The notes beneath the pieces were generated by a model. It saw only the letters and a list, made by a program, of their open reading frames with translations, did no database searches and was not told where the DNA came from. Position numbers and translations under genes: made by a program. A DNA stretch of 64,000 bases from Pedobacter sp. MC2016-05. GTDB taxonomy: Bacteria > Bacteroidota > Bacteroidia > Sphingobacteriales > Sphingobacteriaceae. Positions within the stretch are counted from its first letter, which is position 1, and each line of letters begins with the position of its first letter. Shown piece by piece: positions 17,969-25,343 of the stretch. The stretch spans positions 1-64,000 of the forward strand of contig NZ_JAPIVT010000010.1 in the NCBI RefSeq assembly GCF_026239735.1, read 5' to 3'.

Positions 17969-20341
17969 TTAAAACTTCACGTTTAAACTCAATAAAAAGT
18001 TGCGGGTTGCTTGTGGATAATAATAATTCGACCTGCTTAAATCGCCAGCGTATAAATAGGGATAGGTACCGCCATTACTTTCATATAAAGTGCTGAACAC
18101 ATTGTTGATGAGTAAGCTTAGCCCTACATTTTTTATTCCGGCCAAAGGGGTATTATACATTAAACGAACATCATTTACAAAAAAGCTGGAAAGAATGCGT
18201 GAATCGGCGGAGGTGTTGTCCAGATTTTGCTTGCCCACATATTTGCTTAAAAAAGCAATGCTTGCATTTGGTAAAACGGTATAATTAATCTCGCTTGATG
18301 CGATAATTGACGGCGAGAAAGCGATATTGGTATTGTTATAACTAAAAGTAGTTAAATCGCCGTTGGCGTCATCGTAAATAAATTCTGTAAATTCCTTAAT
18401 TTTGTTTCTACTCAACGTTGCGGTTACAGCCCATGATAATTTCTTGAAAATTTGCCATTTGCCATCCACTTCAATCCCTGCCCTGTAGCTATCAGGAACA
18501 TTCTGGCGGGTTTGGCCTCCAACATCATTTAGTTTTCCGGTATTGATTAGTTGATCTTTATAGAACATGGCAAAACCATTTATGCCAACACTAAAATTAG
18601 AAAATTGCGTACGGTAACCCGCTTCAATATCTGTTAGGTTTTCTGGTTTCGGGCGACTGTTGATATTAGAATCTGTAAAATCTCTCCGGTTTGGCTCCTT
18701 GTTCCCAACAGCAACTGATGCATAGGCATTGCTTTTGTCGTTAAAATTATAAGTGATTCCAGCCTTTGGATTGAAAAAATCCAAGGTTGCATTTTGCTGA
18801 GCCGGATCACCATTTGGATCTATACCAAAATAAGAATAATAGACTCTTCTATATTGCAGATCGCCAAAAAGATTAAACTTTCCAAGCTGATAATTCGCTC
18901 TGCCGAAAACATTGAAGTCTGTTTTAAAGGCGTCATTATCATTATACCGGTGGCGGATGGATTCCGTGCCGTCGTAGTTGGCAAATTGTGCCCAAATTAC
19001 CTCATCGAAATGCCGGCCTTTATATTCATTGTAAGCGCCACCTAAAACAAAATTCAGGTCGTTTTTTGGTGTATAATTTAGGGAGTAGGTTACGCCATAA
19101 AAATCATTATCCAACCACAAACGGCGAACTAAATCGGATGTGTCTTGTATGACACCACCTAAAACTACAGGAGGAATTCCATAATCTTCGAGGTTCCGGT
19201 CTTCTTTATATTCTTCATAATAACCCCGTCCGTAAGTATAATGCAAGGCAGCATTGGCTACCAGCTGGCTGGTTATATTTCTGGTATAGAATAACTGATA
19301 ATGATCTTGCTGATAATTATCGGTTTGATTGTCGTAGGTAAAATCGTTGTGTCTGCGGTTGGTAAGCAGCATTTCTTGGCTTATCCCATTCCAGGCCTGG
19401 TAAGTTTTTTCTGTTCCACTGAACACGTTGGCACGAAGGATATCTTTTTTGCCGTAATAAGCGCCGGAAACAAAAAATGATTTTAGGTTGGACGATGCAC
19501 GATCTACATAACCGTCAGACTTTATTCGTGATAAACGGCCATCAAAAGTAAACTTGTTTGCAATTAAGCCAGAGCCTAGACTCACCGTATTTTTCCAGGT
19601 ATCGTAAGAGCCGTAAGTATTGTTGAGTTCGGCATAAGCAGAATCCCGGCGTGTAGTAGTTTGAATATTTAAACTCCCGCCAAAAGCGCCCGCACCATTT
19701 GTAGAGGTACCCACACCACGCTGAATTTGGATGTTATCAACTGATGAAGCCAAATCGGGTAGATTGATAAAAAAACTTCCCTGACTTTCTGCATCGTTTA
19801 GAGGGATGCCGTTAAGCGTAACGTTGATACGTGTAGCATCACTACCCCTGATACGAAGGCCGGTATAACCTACACCAGCGCCGGCATCGGAAGTTACCAC
19901 AACTGAAGGGGTCTGGTTTAATAAATAAGGTAAATCCTGGCCCAGATTATTTTTCGCCAGCTCCGCTTTGTCCAAGTTTCTAAAGGTTGTAGCCGAGTTT
20001 TTCGATGCCCTGGTGGCACTAACTACAACATCGTCTGCCAGAAAGTTTTGCTGAGCCAGCGCAAAGTTTAAGTTAGCATCTCCATTTAAATTTAACGTTT
20101 TTTCCTGCGTTCTGTAACCTACATAACTGACCACAATGGTGTAACTTCCGCCAGCTAAATTGGCTAAAGTGTAGTTCCCATTGGCATCGCTCAGTACCGC
20201 CGTTCGTTGATTTTTAATTTTAATGGTTGCGCCAGGCAAGGCGTTTTGATTGTTGTCGGTAACTTTTCCGGTAACCGAATTTTGTGCCAATGAAAATAAA
20301 GGCAGAATGGCAACAAGCGCTGCAAAAAGTAAATTTTTCAA
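17969..20341 (-). CDS. TonB-dependent outer-membrane receptor, probably for thiamine
   Basis: A 790-residue outer-membrane transporter. Residues 1-19 are a signal peptide (MKNLLFAALVAILPLFSLAQ). Residues about 20-105 form a carboxypeptidase-regulatory-like domain (VTGKVTDNNQNALPGATIKI). The plug domain spans about 105-240, with VVVSATRA as the TonB-box region and LRIRGSDATRINVTLNGIPLND. A 22-strand barrel follows and ends in the terminal aromatic LSLNVKF. A TPP riboswitch lies 63 bases upstream, which strongly suggests uptake of thiamine or a precursor; receptors of this kind under THI elements are known in Bacteroidota. The ligand is inferred from regulation alone. Confidence 0.88.
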   Translation of the reverse strand: MKNLLFAALVAILPLFSLAQNSVTGKVTDNNQNALPGATIKIKNQRTAVLSDANGNYTLANLAGGSYTIVVSYVGYRTQEKTLNLNGDANLNFALAQQNFLADDVVVSATRASKNSATTFRNLDKAELAKNNLGQDLPYLLNQTPSVVVTSDAGAGVGYTGLRIRGSDATRINVTLNGIPLNDAESQGSFFINLPDLASSVDNIQIQRGVGTSTNGAGAFGGSLNIQTTTRRDSAYAELNNTYGSYDTWKNTVSLGSGLIANKFTFDGRLSRIKSDGYVDRASSNLKSFFVSGAYYGKKDILRANVFSGTEKTYQAWNGISQEMLLTNRRHNDFTYDNQTDNYQQDHYQLFYTRNITSQLVANAALHYTYGRGYYEEYKEDRNLEDYGIPPVVLGGVIQDTSDLVRRLWLDNDFYGVTYSLNYTPKNDLNFVLGGAYNEYKGRHFDEVIWAQFANYDGTESIRHRYNDNDAFKTDFNVFGRANYQLGKFNLFGDLQYRRVYYSYFGIDPNGDPAQQNATLDFFNPKAGITYNFNDKSNAYASVAVGNKEPNRRDFTDSNINSRPKPENLTDIEAGYRTQFSNFSVGINGFAMFYKDQLINTGKLNDVGGQTRQNVPDSYRAGIEVDGKWQIFKKLSWAVTATLSRNKIKEFTEFIYDDANGDLTTFSYNNTNIAFSPSIIASSEINYTVLPNASIAFLSKYVGKQNLDNTSADSRILSSFFVNDVRLMYNTPLAGIKNVGLSLLINNVFSTLYESNGGTYPYLYAGDLSRSNYYYPQATRNFLLSLNVKF

Positions 20342-20403
20342 TGTTTTTGTTTTTAGTTAAACCCATCGGAAATAGGGGTACTCCCGATTTCAGTTAAACT
20401 TCC

Positions 20404-20590
20404 ATAACTCCAATCCCTACGCCGGCATTACCCGGATCAGGTGCATTCAAGTTTAAAGTTGACAATTCAAAGTTGAAAGTTTGATGGTTGACCAAACTTT
20501 TTACTTTTTATCTTTCACTTTTTACTTAAAATGGGTATGATCTCAGCCCGTTTTTGTGTTTATAACAAACAAGGCACCCCTAATGATGGG
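20404..20590 (-). promoter_or_regulatory. TPP riboswitch (THI element) with a long internal insertion
   Basis: Read on the minus strand, all THI-box blocks are in order: GGGGTGCC (20580-20573), GCTGAGATCATACCC (20547-20533), ACCTGATCC (20442-20434), GGGTAATGCC (20433-20424) and GGCGTAGGG (20423-20415). Flanking bases can form the closing P1 stem. Between TACCC and ACCTGATC are 90 bases instead of the handful in E. coli thiM; the insert is AAAGTT-rich filler. Downstream, a hairpin at 20365-20388 may be the expression platform before the receptor start at 20341. It should repress the receptor and following genes when TPP is plentiful. Confidence 0.95.
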
Positions 20591-20915
20591 GCAAATGTAG
20601 AAAATATATTCAAAGATTTATCTCTTTTACTTTTTTAGAAAAGCAATTTCGGTGCATTATAGGAATTTGCAGTCCCGCTTACATTACAATCTTTTTATAT
20701 CAAGTTCCTAACCCTATTTAAGATTTCGCTAAAGGGTTAGCATTTTGAAAAATATAAAAAGGATTTTCCTTTTTAATCGGGTTTATTTTAACCTAGAGTT
20801 GTGCTGCTGGGTTGTCACCTAAACCCGACCCTAGCGAGATGCCCACAACTTTTTCATTGTAGCAGAAGCGGGGCGGGAACAATTTTCCCTAGAATCGCTG
20901 CCATTGCTTTCCAAA
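20591..20915. other. Gene-free stretch with hairpins
   Basis: No gene is seen here. A perfect 8-bp inverted repeat lies at 20708-20715 and 20733-20740 (CTAACCCT/AGGGTTAG), followed by AAAAAGGATTTTCCTTTTT near 20756-20775. On the minus strand these can serve as the end of the NadR-like transcript. The rest is GC-richer filler with CCCGACC and GCGGGGCGGG pieces of the kind seen in Sphingobacteriaceae repeats. Confidence 0.5.
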
Positions 20916-21446
20916 TTATAAAGCTAAAAATTGATCTACTGCTGCAATAGCATGCTGTATTCGGACATCACTCAAACCACTAATCACTTTATAGTTAGCA
21001 TTTAAAGCCTTTAGTTCCTTGTGCCAAACCTCCATAAAATATTCCCGTTGATTCGGAAAATCGCGCAGGGGGTCATCCTGCCAGGGTAAATCGATGTCCA
21101 TTAGCAGATAAAGATCATATGGTCTTTTCGGTAAAGCATCCAGAACCAATTGTGGCGTTTCGCCAAGCATTTCATCGCTCCAGATTTTTACCGTTACAAA
21201 TGTGGTGTCACAGATAATAAACTCACTTTCTGTTGTAACTAAAATCGCGTCTTCCAAAGCTACCTGACCATAATACATGTTTACCTCATCTTGTAAAGTG
21301 TAAGGCGCAGTTAAATTTTCGCAGTAGTAGCGGGCATATTCTGGTACCCAAGATACTTTATAATATTTTGCAAGCAGTTGCGACATGGTTGATTTTCCTG
21401 TGCTTTCAGGTCCTACAATGGCAATTTTTCTTATCGATCGACTCAC
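20916..21446 (-). CDS. NadR-like nicotinamide-nucleoside kinase / AAA ATPase
   Basis: A P-loop kinase of about 176 residues in the NadR C-terminal (nicotinamide riboside kinase) family. The Walker A motif is VGPESTGKST close to the N-terminus, and WVPEYARYYCE and IICDTTFVTVKIWSDE match the NadR kinase pattern; LLMDIDLPWQDDPLRDFPNQRE is the lid region. In Bacteroidota such genes often neighbour PnuC-type vitamin transporters, none of which is seen here. I chose the GTG at 21446; the longer frame to 21542 crosses a strong terminator-like hairpin (21504-21530) and a TACATTTG -7 element (21470-21477). The substrate could be another vitamin nucleoside. Confidence 0.8.
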   Translation of the reverse strand: MSRSIRKIAIVGPESTGKSTMSQLLAKYYKVSWVPEYARYYCENLTAPYTLQDEVNMYYGQVALEDAILVTTESEFIICDTTFVTVKIWSDEMLGETPQLVLDALPKRPYDLYLLMDIDLPWQDDPLRDFPNQREYFMEVWHKELKALNANYKVISGLSDVRIQHAIAAVDQFLAL

Positions 21447-21469
21447 ATTAAATTTTTTTACAATCAAAT

Positions 21470-21477
21470 CAAATGTA
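21470..21477 (-). promoter_or_regulatory. -7 promoter element for the NadR-like kinase
   Basis: TACATTTG on the minus strand fully matches TAnnTTTG and lies 23 bases before the GTG start at 21446. No TTG is seen at the ideal -33 distance. Confidence 0.4.
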
Positions 21478-21489
21478 AAAGAAAATGGC

Positions 21490-21530
21490 TGAAAAGAAAA
21501 AATCCGGTTGAGGAGGGCTCCTCTAACCGG
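21490..21530 (-). terminator. Intrinsic terminator-like hairpin ahead of the kinase
   Basis: On the minus strand CCGGTTAGAGGAG pairs with CTCCTCAACCGG across a 2-base loop (21530-21504, one bulged base), followed by ATTTTTTC. This is a strong stem with a U-tract. It faces any transcript entering from 21,530-21,913 on the minus strand, not the kinase itself. Confidence 0.55.
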
Positions 21531-21913
21531 ATAATAAACCAAACAAACTATTTATGAAGAAATCCTCATTGCGGTTAACTACTCCGCGGAGGAAGCTTTA
21601 GATCGTTTTCTAAAGTATATACAAAACGCATATATGTTCTGCTTATTACAACATTATTGCCAATTTTTTCAATACCAGGCTTTCATGACGAAAACATGAC
21701 TTCGTGTGTGTTTAACACTATAGATATGTTACATTCTAATCACGTTTTAACGCTTTGTTAACTTCTGCAAACAGTAAAATTCTGAACGATGTACAAAAAT
21801 TCAGACAAGAATAGTACAATATTGTCTACTGCGGTAATTCTGCGACAAACAATTTTTGCATGAGATATGTTTAATGAGGAATATCTGGATTCTAACTATT
21901 AAAATGTATCAAA
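21531..21913. other. Gene-free leader region, possible small RNA
   Basis: No ordinary gene fits this 383-base stretch. A 15-codon frame (21554-21601, plus strand) reads MKKSSLRLTTPRRKL but has no support beyond its start and stop. A palindrome CTCCGCGGAG lies at 21581-21590. On the minus strand a weak -7-like TACTTTAG near 21613-21620 could start a short RNA ending at the hairpin 21530-21490. The right part is the AT-rich leader of the gene at 21914. Confidence 0.4.
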
Positions 21914-22231
21914 ATGAAAAAGCTAGGGGTTTTTTTAATCGCATTAATGGTATCGACTGTTTTCTTTTTTGCTTTTGCGCTCATTAAACAAGGAGGAATA
22001 GTTGGGCGGATCAATCCAACCGAGGCAGTTGCTGATATTTCACTGGTTGCCGGAACAGATACGGTTAAGGCGCAGTTTAGTCAAGGTGCTTTTACCTTTA
22101 CTAATTTAAAGGAAGGCGTTTATACCGTATGGATTAAAGCCAATGCACCTTATAAAGATGCATTGATAGAAAAGGTAGCCGTAAAAGATAGTGCAACAAC
22201 TGATTTGGGCGAAATTAAATTGCAGCAATAA
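21914..22231 (+). CDS. Small exported protein with carboxypeptidase-regulatory-like domain
   Basis: A 105-residue protein with an N-terminal hydrophobic helix (residues 5-25), either a signal peptide or a membrane anchor. The remaining 75 residues form an Ig-like or carboxypeptidase-regulatory-like beta-sandwich: GRINPTEAVADISLVAGTDTVKAQFSQGAFTFTNLKEGVYTVWIKA, with the typical GxFxFxNLxxGxYTV signature. Such domains in Bacteroidota are structural modules without catalysis. The gene stands alone, with a long AT-rich leader and a good terminator after it. No partner is evident. Confidence 0.72.
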   Translation: MKKLGVFLIALMVSTVFFFAFALIKQGGIVGRINPTEAVADISLVAGTDTVKAQFSQGAFTFTNLKEGVYTVWIKANAPYKDALIEKVAVKDSATTDLGEIKLQQ

Positions 22232-22255
22232 TGAAGATTTCGGAAGAATAATTTT

Positions 22256-22288
22256 AAAAAGAGGAGCTTGTAAACTCCTCTTTTTTAT
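22256..22288 (+). terminator. Intrinsic terminator
   Basis: AAAAAGAGGAG and CTCCTCTTTTTT pair around the loop CTTGTAAA, ending in a T-run. It ends the small exported-protein transcript. Confidence 0.8.
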
Positions 22289-22323
22289 TTTAAAAAAGTG
22301 ATTTAAAAACGATACGAAAAACC

Positions 22324-22331
22324 TATCTTTG
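22324..22331 (+). promoter_or_regulatory. -7 promoter element for carB
   Basis: TATCTTTG matches TAnnTTTG exactly. It would give a leader of about 110 bases before the carB start at 22447. A clear TTG at -33 is not seen. Confidence 0.45.
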
Positions 22332-22446
22332 CATCCCGACAGAACAGTTGGGATTTTCCTCTTCAAAAAGCAAAACACCTCCTTGCTTCTTCAGCCTTAA
22401 CAGGTTAAAAAACTTTAGAATTTTAATTATTGTATTAAACTTTATC

Positions 22447-25284
22447 ATGCCTAAAGACACTTCCATAAGCTCAGTATTAATTATCGGATCGGGACCAATT
22501 ATTATTGGCCAGGCCTGTGAATTTGATTACTCGGGTTCTCAAGCGGCACTTTCTTTGAAAGAAGAAGGAATTACCGTTTCGATCATCAACTCAAATCCGG
22601 CAACTATCATGACGGATAAAGTTATCGGCGACCACGTTTATCTTCGCCCTTTATCTGTTGATTCAATTGAAGTTATTCTTCAAGAACACATTGATTCGCC
22701 AGATTTACCAAGAATTGATGCAGTATTGCCAACTATGGGCGGTCAAACTGCGTTGAACTTATGCGTAGAAGCTTCTGAGCGGGGTGTTTGGGAAAAATAT
22801 GGCGTTAAAGTGATCGGTGTTGATGTAGCAGCCATTGAAAAAACAGAAAATCGTGAGGCCTTCCGCCAGTTAATGGTTGATATAGGTGTAGGCGTAGCGC
22901 CATCGAAAATTGCCAATTCATTTTTAGAAGGTAAAGAAGCGGCTCAAGAAATCGGTTTTCCATTGGTAATTCGCCCATCATATACTTTGGGTGGTTCTGG
23001 TGGTGGTTTTGTTCATAAAAAAGAAGAATTTGATGCCGCACTTAAACGCGGTTTAGAAGCTTCGCCAACTCACGAAGTTTTAGTAGAACAAGCCGTTTTA
23101 GGTTGGAAAGAATACGAATTAGAGTTACTAAGAGACAGCAATGATAATGTAATTATCATCTGTTCGATTGAGAACTTCGACCCAATGGGTATTCATACCG
23201 GCGATTCTATTACGGTTGCACCAGCAATGACATTATCTGATCGTTGTTACCAGGATATGCGTAACCAGGCGATTAAAATGATGCGAGCCATCGGAACTTT
23301 TGCCGGCGGTTGTAACGTTCAGTTCTCGGTTAATCCTGCAAATGATGACATTATTGCCATCGAAATTAATCCACGTGTATCCCGTTCATCAGCGCTAGCA
23401 AGTAAGGCCACTGGTTATCCAATCGCTAAAATTGCAGCAAAATTAGCCATCGGTTACAACTTGGATGAAATCGAAAATCAGATTACAAAAACAACTTCAG
23501 CCTATTTCGAACCTACTTTAGATTACGTAATTGTTAAAATTCCTCGTTGGAATTTCGACAAGTTTAAAGGCGCTAACAAAGAATTAGGTTTACAAATGAA
23601 ATCTGTAGGTGAGGTAATGGCTATCGGTCGTACCTTCATCGAAGCTTTACAAAAAGCTTGTCAGAGTTTAGAAATTGGCCGTGCTGGTTTAGGTGCCGAT
23701 GGTCGCCAAAACCGCAACATTAACGAAATTATGGACGGTTTGGAGCATGCTTCATGGAACCGTTTGTTCTTAATAAAAGATGCCATGACAATGGGCGTGC
23801 CTTTGGAATCTATCCGTAAGGTAACGAAAATTGATAAGTGGTTTTTAAATCAAATTCAGGAGCTTGTTGCTTTAGAAGTTGAATTGAAACGTTACTCACT
23901 AAACAATATTCCTCGAGATTTCTTCTTCACGCTTAAAACCAAAGGCTTCTCTGATATTCAGATTGCATGGTTATTGGGTAATGTTACCGAAGATGAGGTT
24001 TACGACCGCCGTAAAGCTTTGGGCATAAACAGGGTGTATAAAATGGTGGATACTTGTGCGGCAGAATTCCCGGCAAAAACACCATACTATTATTCATCTT
24101 TCGATGAAGAAAATGAGTCTATTTCATCAGATCGCAAAAAAGTAATCGTATTAGGCTCGGGTCCAAATCGTATTGGCCAGGGTATTGAGTTCGATTACTC
24201 TTGTGTACACGGTTTATTAGCAGCTAAAGAATCAGGTTTTGAAGCCATCATGGTTAACTGTAACCCTGAAACGGTTTCTACCGATTTTAACATGGCCGAT
24301 AAATTATACTTCGAGCCGGTTTTCTGGGAACATGTTCGCGAGATTATCGAATTAGAAAAACCAGTGGGTGTTATCGTTCAGTTAGGTGGACAAACCGCTC
24401 TGAAAATGGCTGAAAAACTAACTGAAAAAGGTATCAAAATCATTGGAACCTCTTTTGAGAATATGGATATCGCCGAAGATCGTGGACGTTTCTCTGACTT
24501 GTTAAAAGAACTGGATATTCCTTATCCGAAATACGGTGTAGCAGAAAATGCTGAGGAGGCCATCGTTGTAGCAAACGAAGTGGGCTATCCGGTTTTGGTT
24601 CGTCCGAGTTATGTTTTAGGTGGACAAGGCATGAGCATCGTGATCAATGATGAAGACCTTGAAAAAGCAGTGGTGAAATTATTAGGCGATTTGCCGGGCA
24701 ACCGTGTATTAATCGATCACTTTTTAGATAGAGCAGAAGAAGCAGAATCAGATTCAATTTCTGACGGTGATGACGTTCACATCGTAGGGATGATGGAACA
24801 CATTGAGCCTGCAGGAATCCACTCCGGAGATTCATTCGCTGTTTTGCCAACTTTCAGCCTATCAGAAAAGGTAACGAAATCAATGGAAGAATACTCGGTC
24901 AAAATTGCGAAAGCTTTAGATGTTCGTGGATTGTTAAACATTCAGTTCGCCATTAAAGATGAGAAAGTTTATGTAATCGAAGCAAATCCCAGAGCTTCAC
25001 GTACAGTTCCTTTCATCGCGAAAGCTTACGACGTTCCTTACATTAATATTGCAGCTAAAATTATGTTAGGTGTGGCGAAACTGAAAGATTTCACCATCGA
25101 GCGTAAACTTAAAGGTTATGCAATTAAAGAACCGGTTTTCTCTTACGAGAAATTCCCGGAGGTGACGAAAGAGTTAGGTCCGGAAATGAAATCTACCGGT
25201 GAAGCGATCCGTTTCATTAAAGATTTGGAAGATCCTTACTTCCGCAAACTTTACAAAGATAAATCGATGTATTTGAGTAAATAA
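22447..25284 (+). CDS. carB: Carbamoyl-phosphate synthase large subunit
   Basis: A 945-residue enzyme that makes carbamoyl phosphate from bicarbonate, ammonia and two ATP for pyrimidine and arginine synthesis. I start at 22447 (MPKDTSISSVLIIGSGP); the frame upstream to 22348 lies in the leader. Two homologous halves each carry a dinucleotide-like start (GSGPIIIGQACEFDYSG near residue 15 and GSGPNRIGQGIEFDYSC near 570) and an ATP-grasp domain (PSYTLGGSGGG, PSYVLGGQGMS). The E. coli enzyme is 1073 residues; this one ends soon after the second ATP-grasp (LYKDKSMYLSK), so the C-terminal allosteric MGS-like domain seems absent. carA is not in the window. Confidence 0.96.
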   Translation: MPKDTSISSVLIIGSGPIIIGQACEFDYSGSQAALSLKEEGITVSIINSNPATIMTDKVIGDHVYLRPLSVDSIEVILQEHIDSPDLPRIDAVLPTMGGQTALNLCVEASERGVWEKYGVKVIGVDVAAIEKTENREAFRQLMVDIGVGVAPSKIANSFLEGKEAAQEIGFPLVIRPSYTLGGSGGGFVHKKEEFDAALKRGLEASPTHEVLVEQAVLGWKEYELELLRDSNDNVIIICSIENFDPMGIHTGDSITVAPAMTLSDRCYQDMRNQAIKMMRAIGTFAGGCNVQFSVNPANDDIIAIEINPRVSRSSALASKATGYPIAKIAAKLAIGYNLDEIENQITKTTSAYFEPTLDYVIVKIPRWNFDKFKGANKELGLQMKSVGEVMAIGRTFIEALQKACQSLEIGRAGLGADGRQNRNINEIMDGLEHASWNRLFLIKDAMTMGVPLESIRKVTKIDKWFLNQIQELVALEVELKRYSLNNIPRDFFFTLKTKGFSDIQIAWLLGNVTEDEVYDRRKALGINRVYKMVDTCAAEFPAKTPYYYSSFDEENESISSDRKKVIVLGSGPNRIGQGIEFDYSCVHGLLAAKESGFEAIMVNCNPETVSTDFNMADKLYFEPVFWEHVREIIELEKPVGVIVQLGGQTALKMAEKLTEKGIKIIGTSFENMDIAEDRGRFSDLLKELDIPYPKYGVAENAEEAIVVANEVGYPVLVRPSYVLGGQGMSIVINDEDLEKAVVKLLGDLPGNRVLIDHFLDRAEEAESDSISDGDDVHIVGMMEHIEPAGIHSGDSFAVLPTFSLSEKVTKSMEEYSVKIAKALDVRGLLNIQFAIKDEKVYVIEANPRASRTVPFIAKAYDVPYINIAAKIMLGVAKLKDFTIERKLKGYAIKEPVFSYEKFPEVTKELGPEMKSTGEAIRFIKDLEDPYFRKLYKDKSMYLSK

Positions 25285-25289
25285 TAGCG

Positions 25290-25330
25290 AAAGGGGCTGT
25301 ATCATAAATCAATGTGATCAGTCCCTTTTT
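25290..25330 (+). terminator. Intrinsic terminator after carB
   Basis: AAAGGGGCTG (25290-25299) pairs with CAGTCCCTTTTT (25319-25330) with one G-U pair, and inner ATCA/TGAT adds to the stem. It lies 6 bases after the carB stop. Confidence 0.75.
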
Positions 25331-25343
25331 GGTTTAAAAGTGT

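Noticed and set aside
21447..21542. N-terminal extension of the NadR-like kinase
   Set aside because: It crosses a strong terminator hairpin and a -7 element and has no kinase similarity, so a GTG start at 21446 fits better.
21554..21601. 15-codon frame MKKSSLRLTTPRRKL on the plus strand
   Set aside because: It is too short to separate from chance and has no ribosome binding site. I mention it only as part of the leader region.
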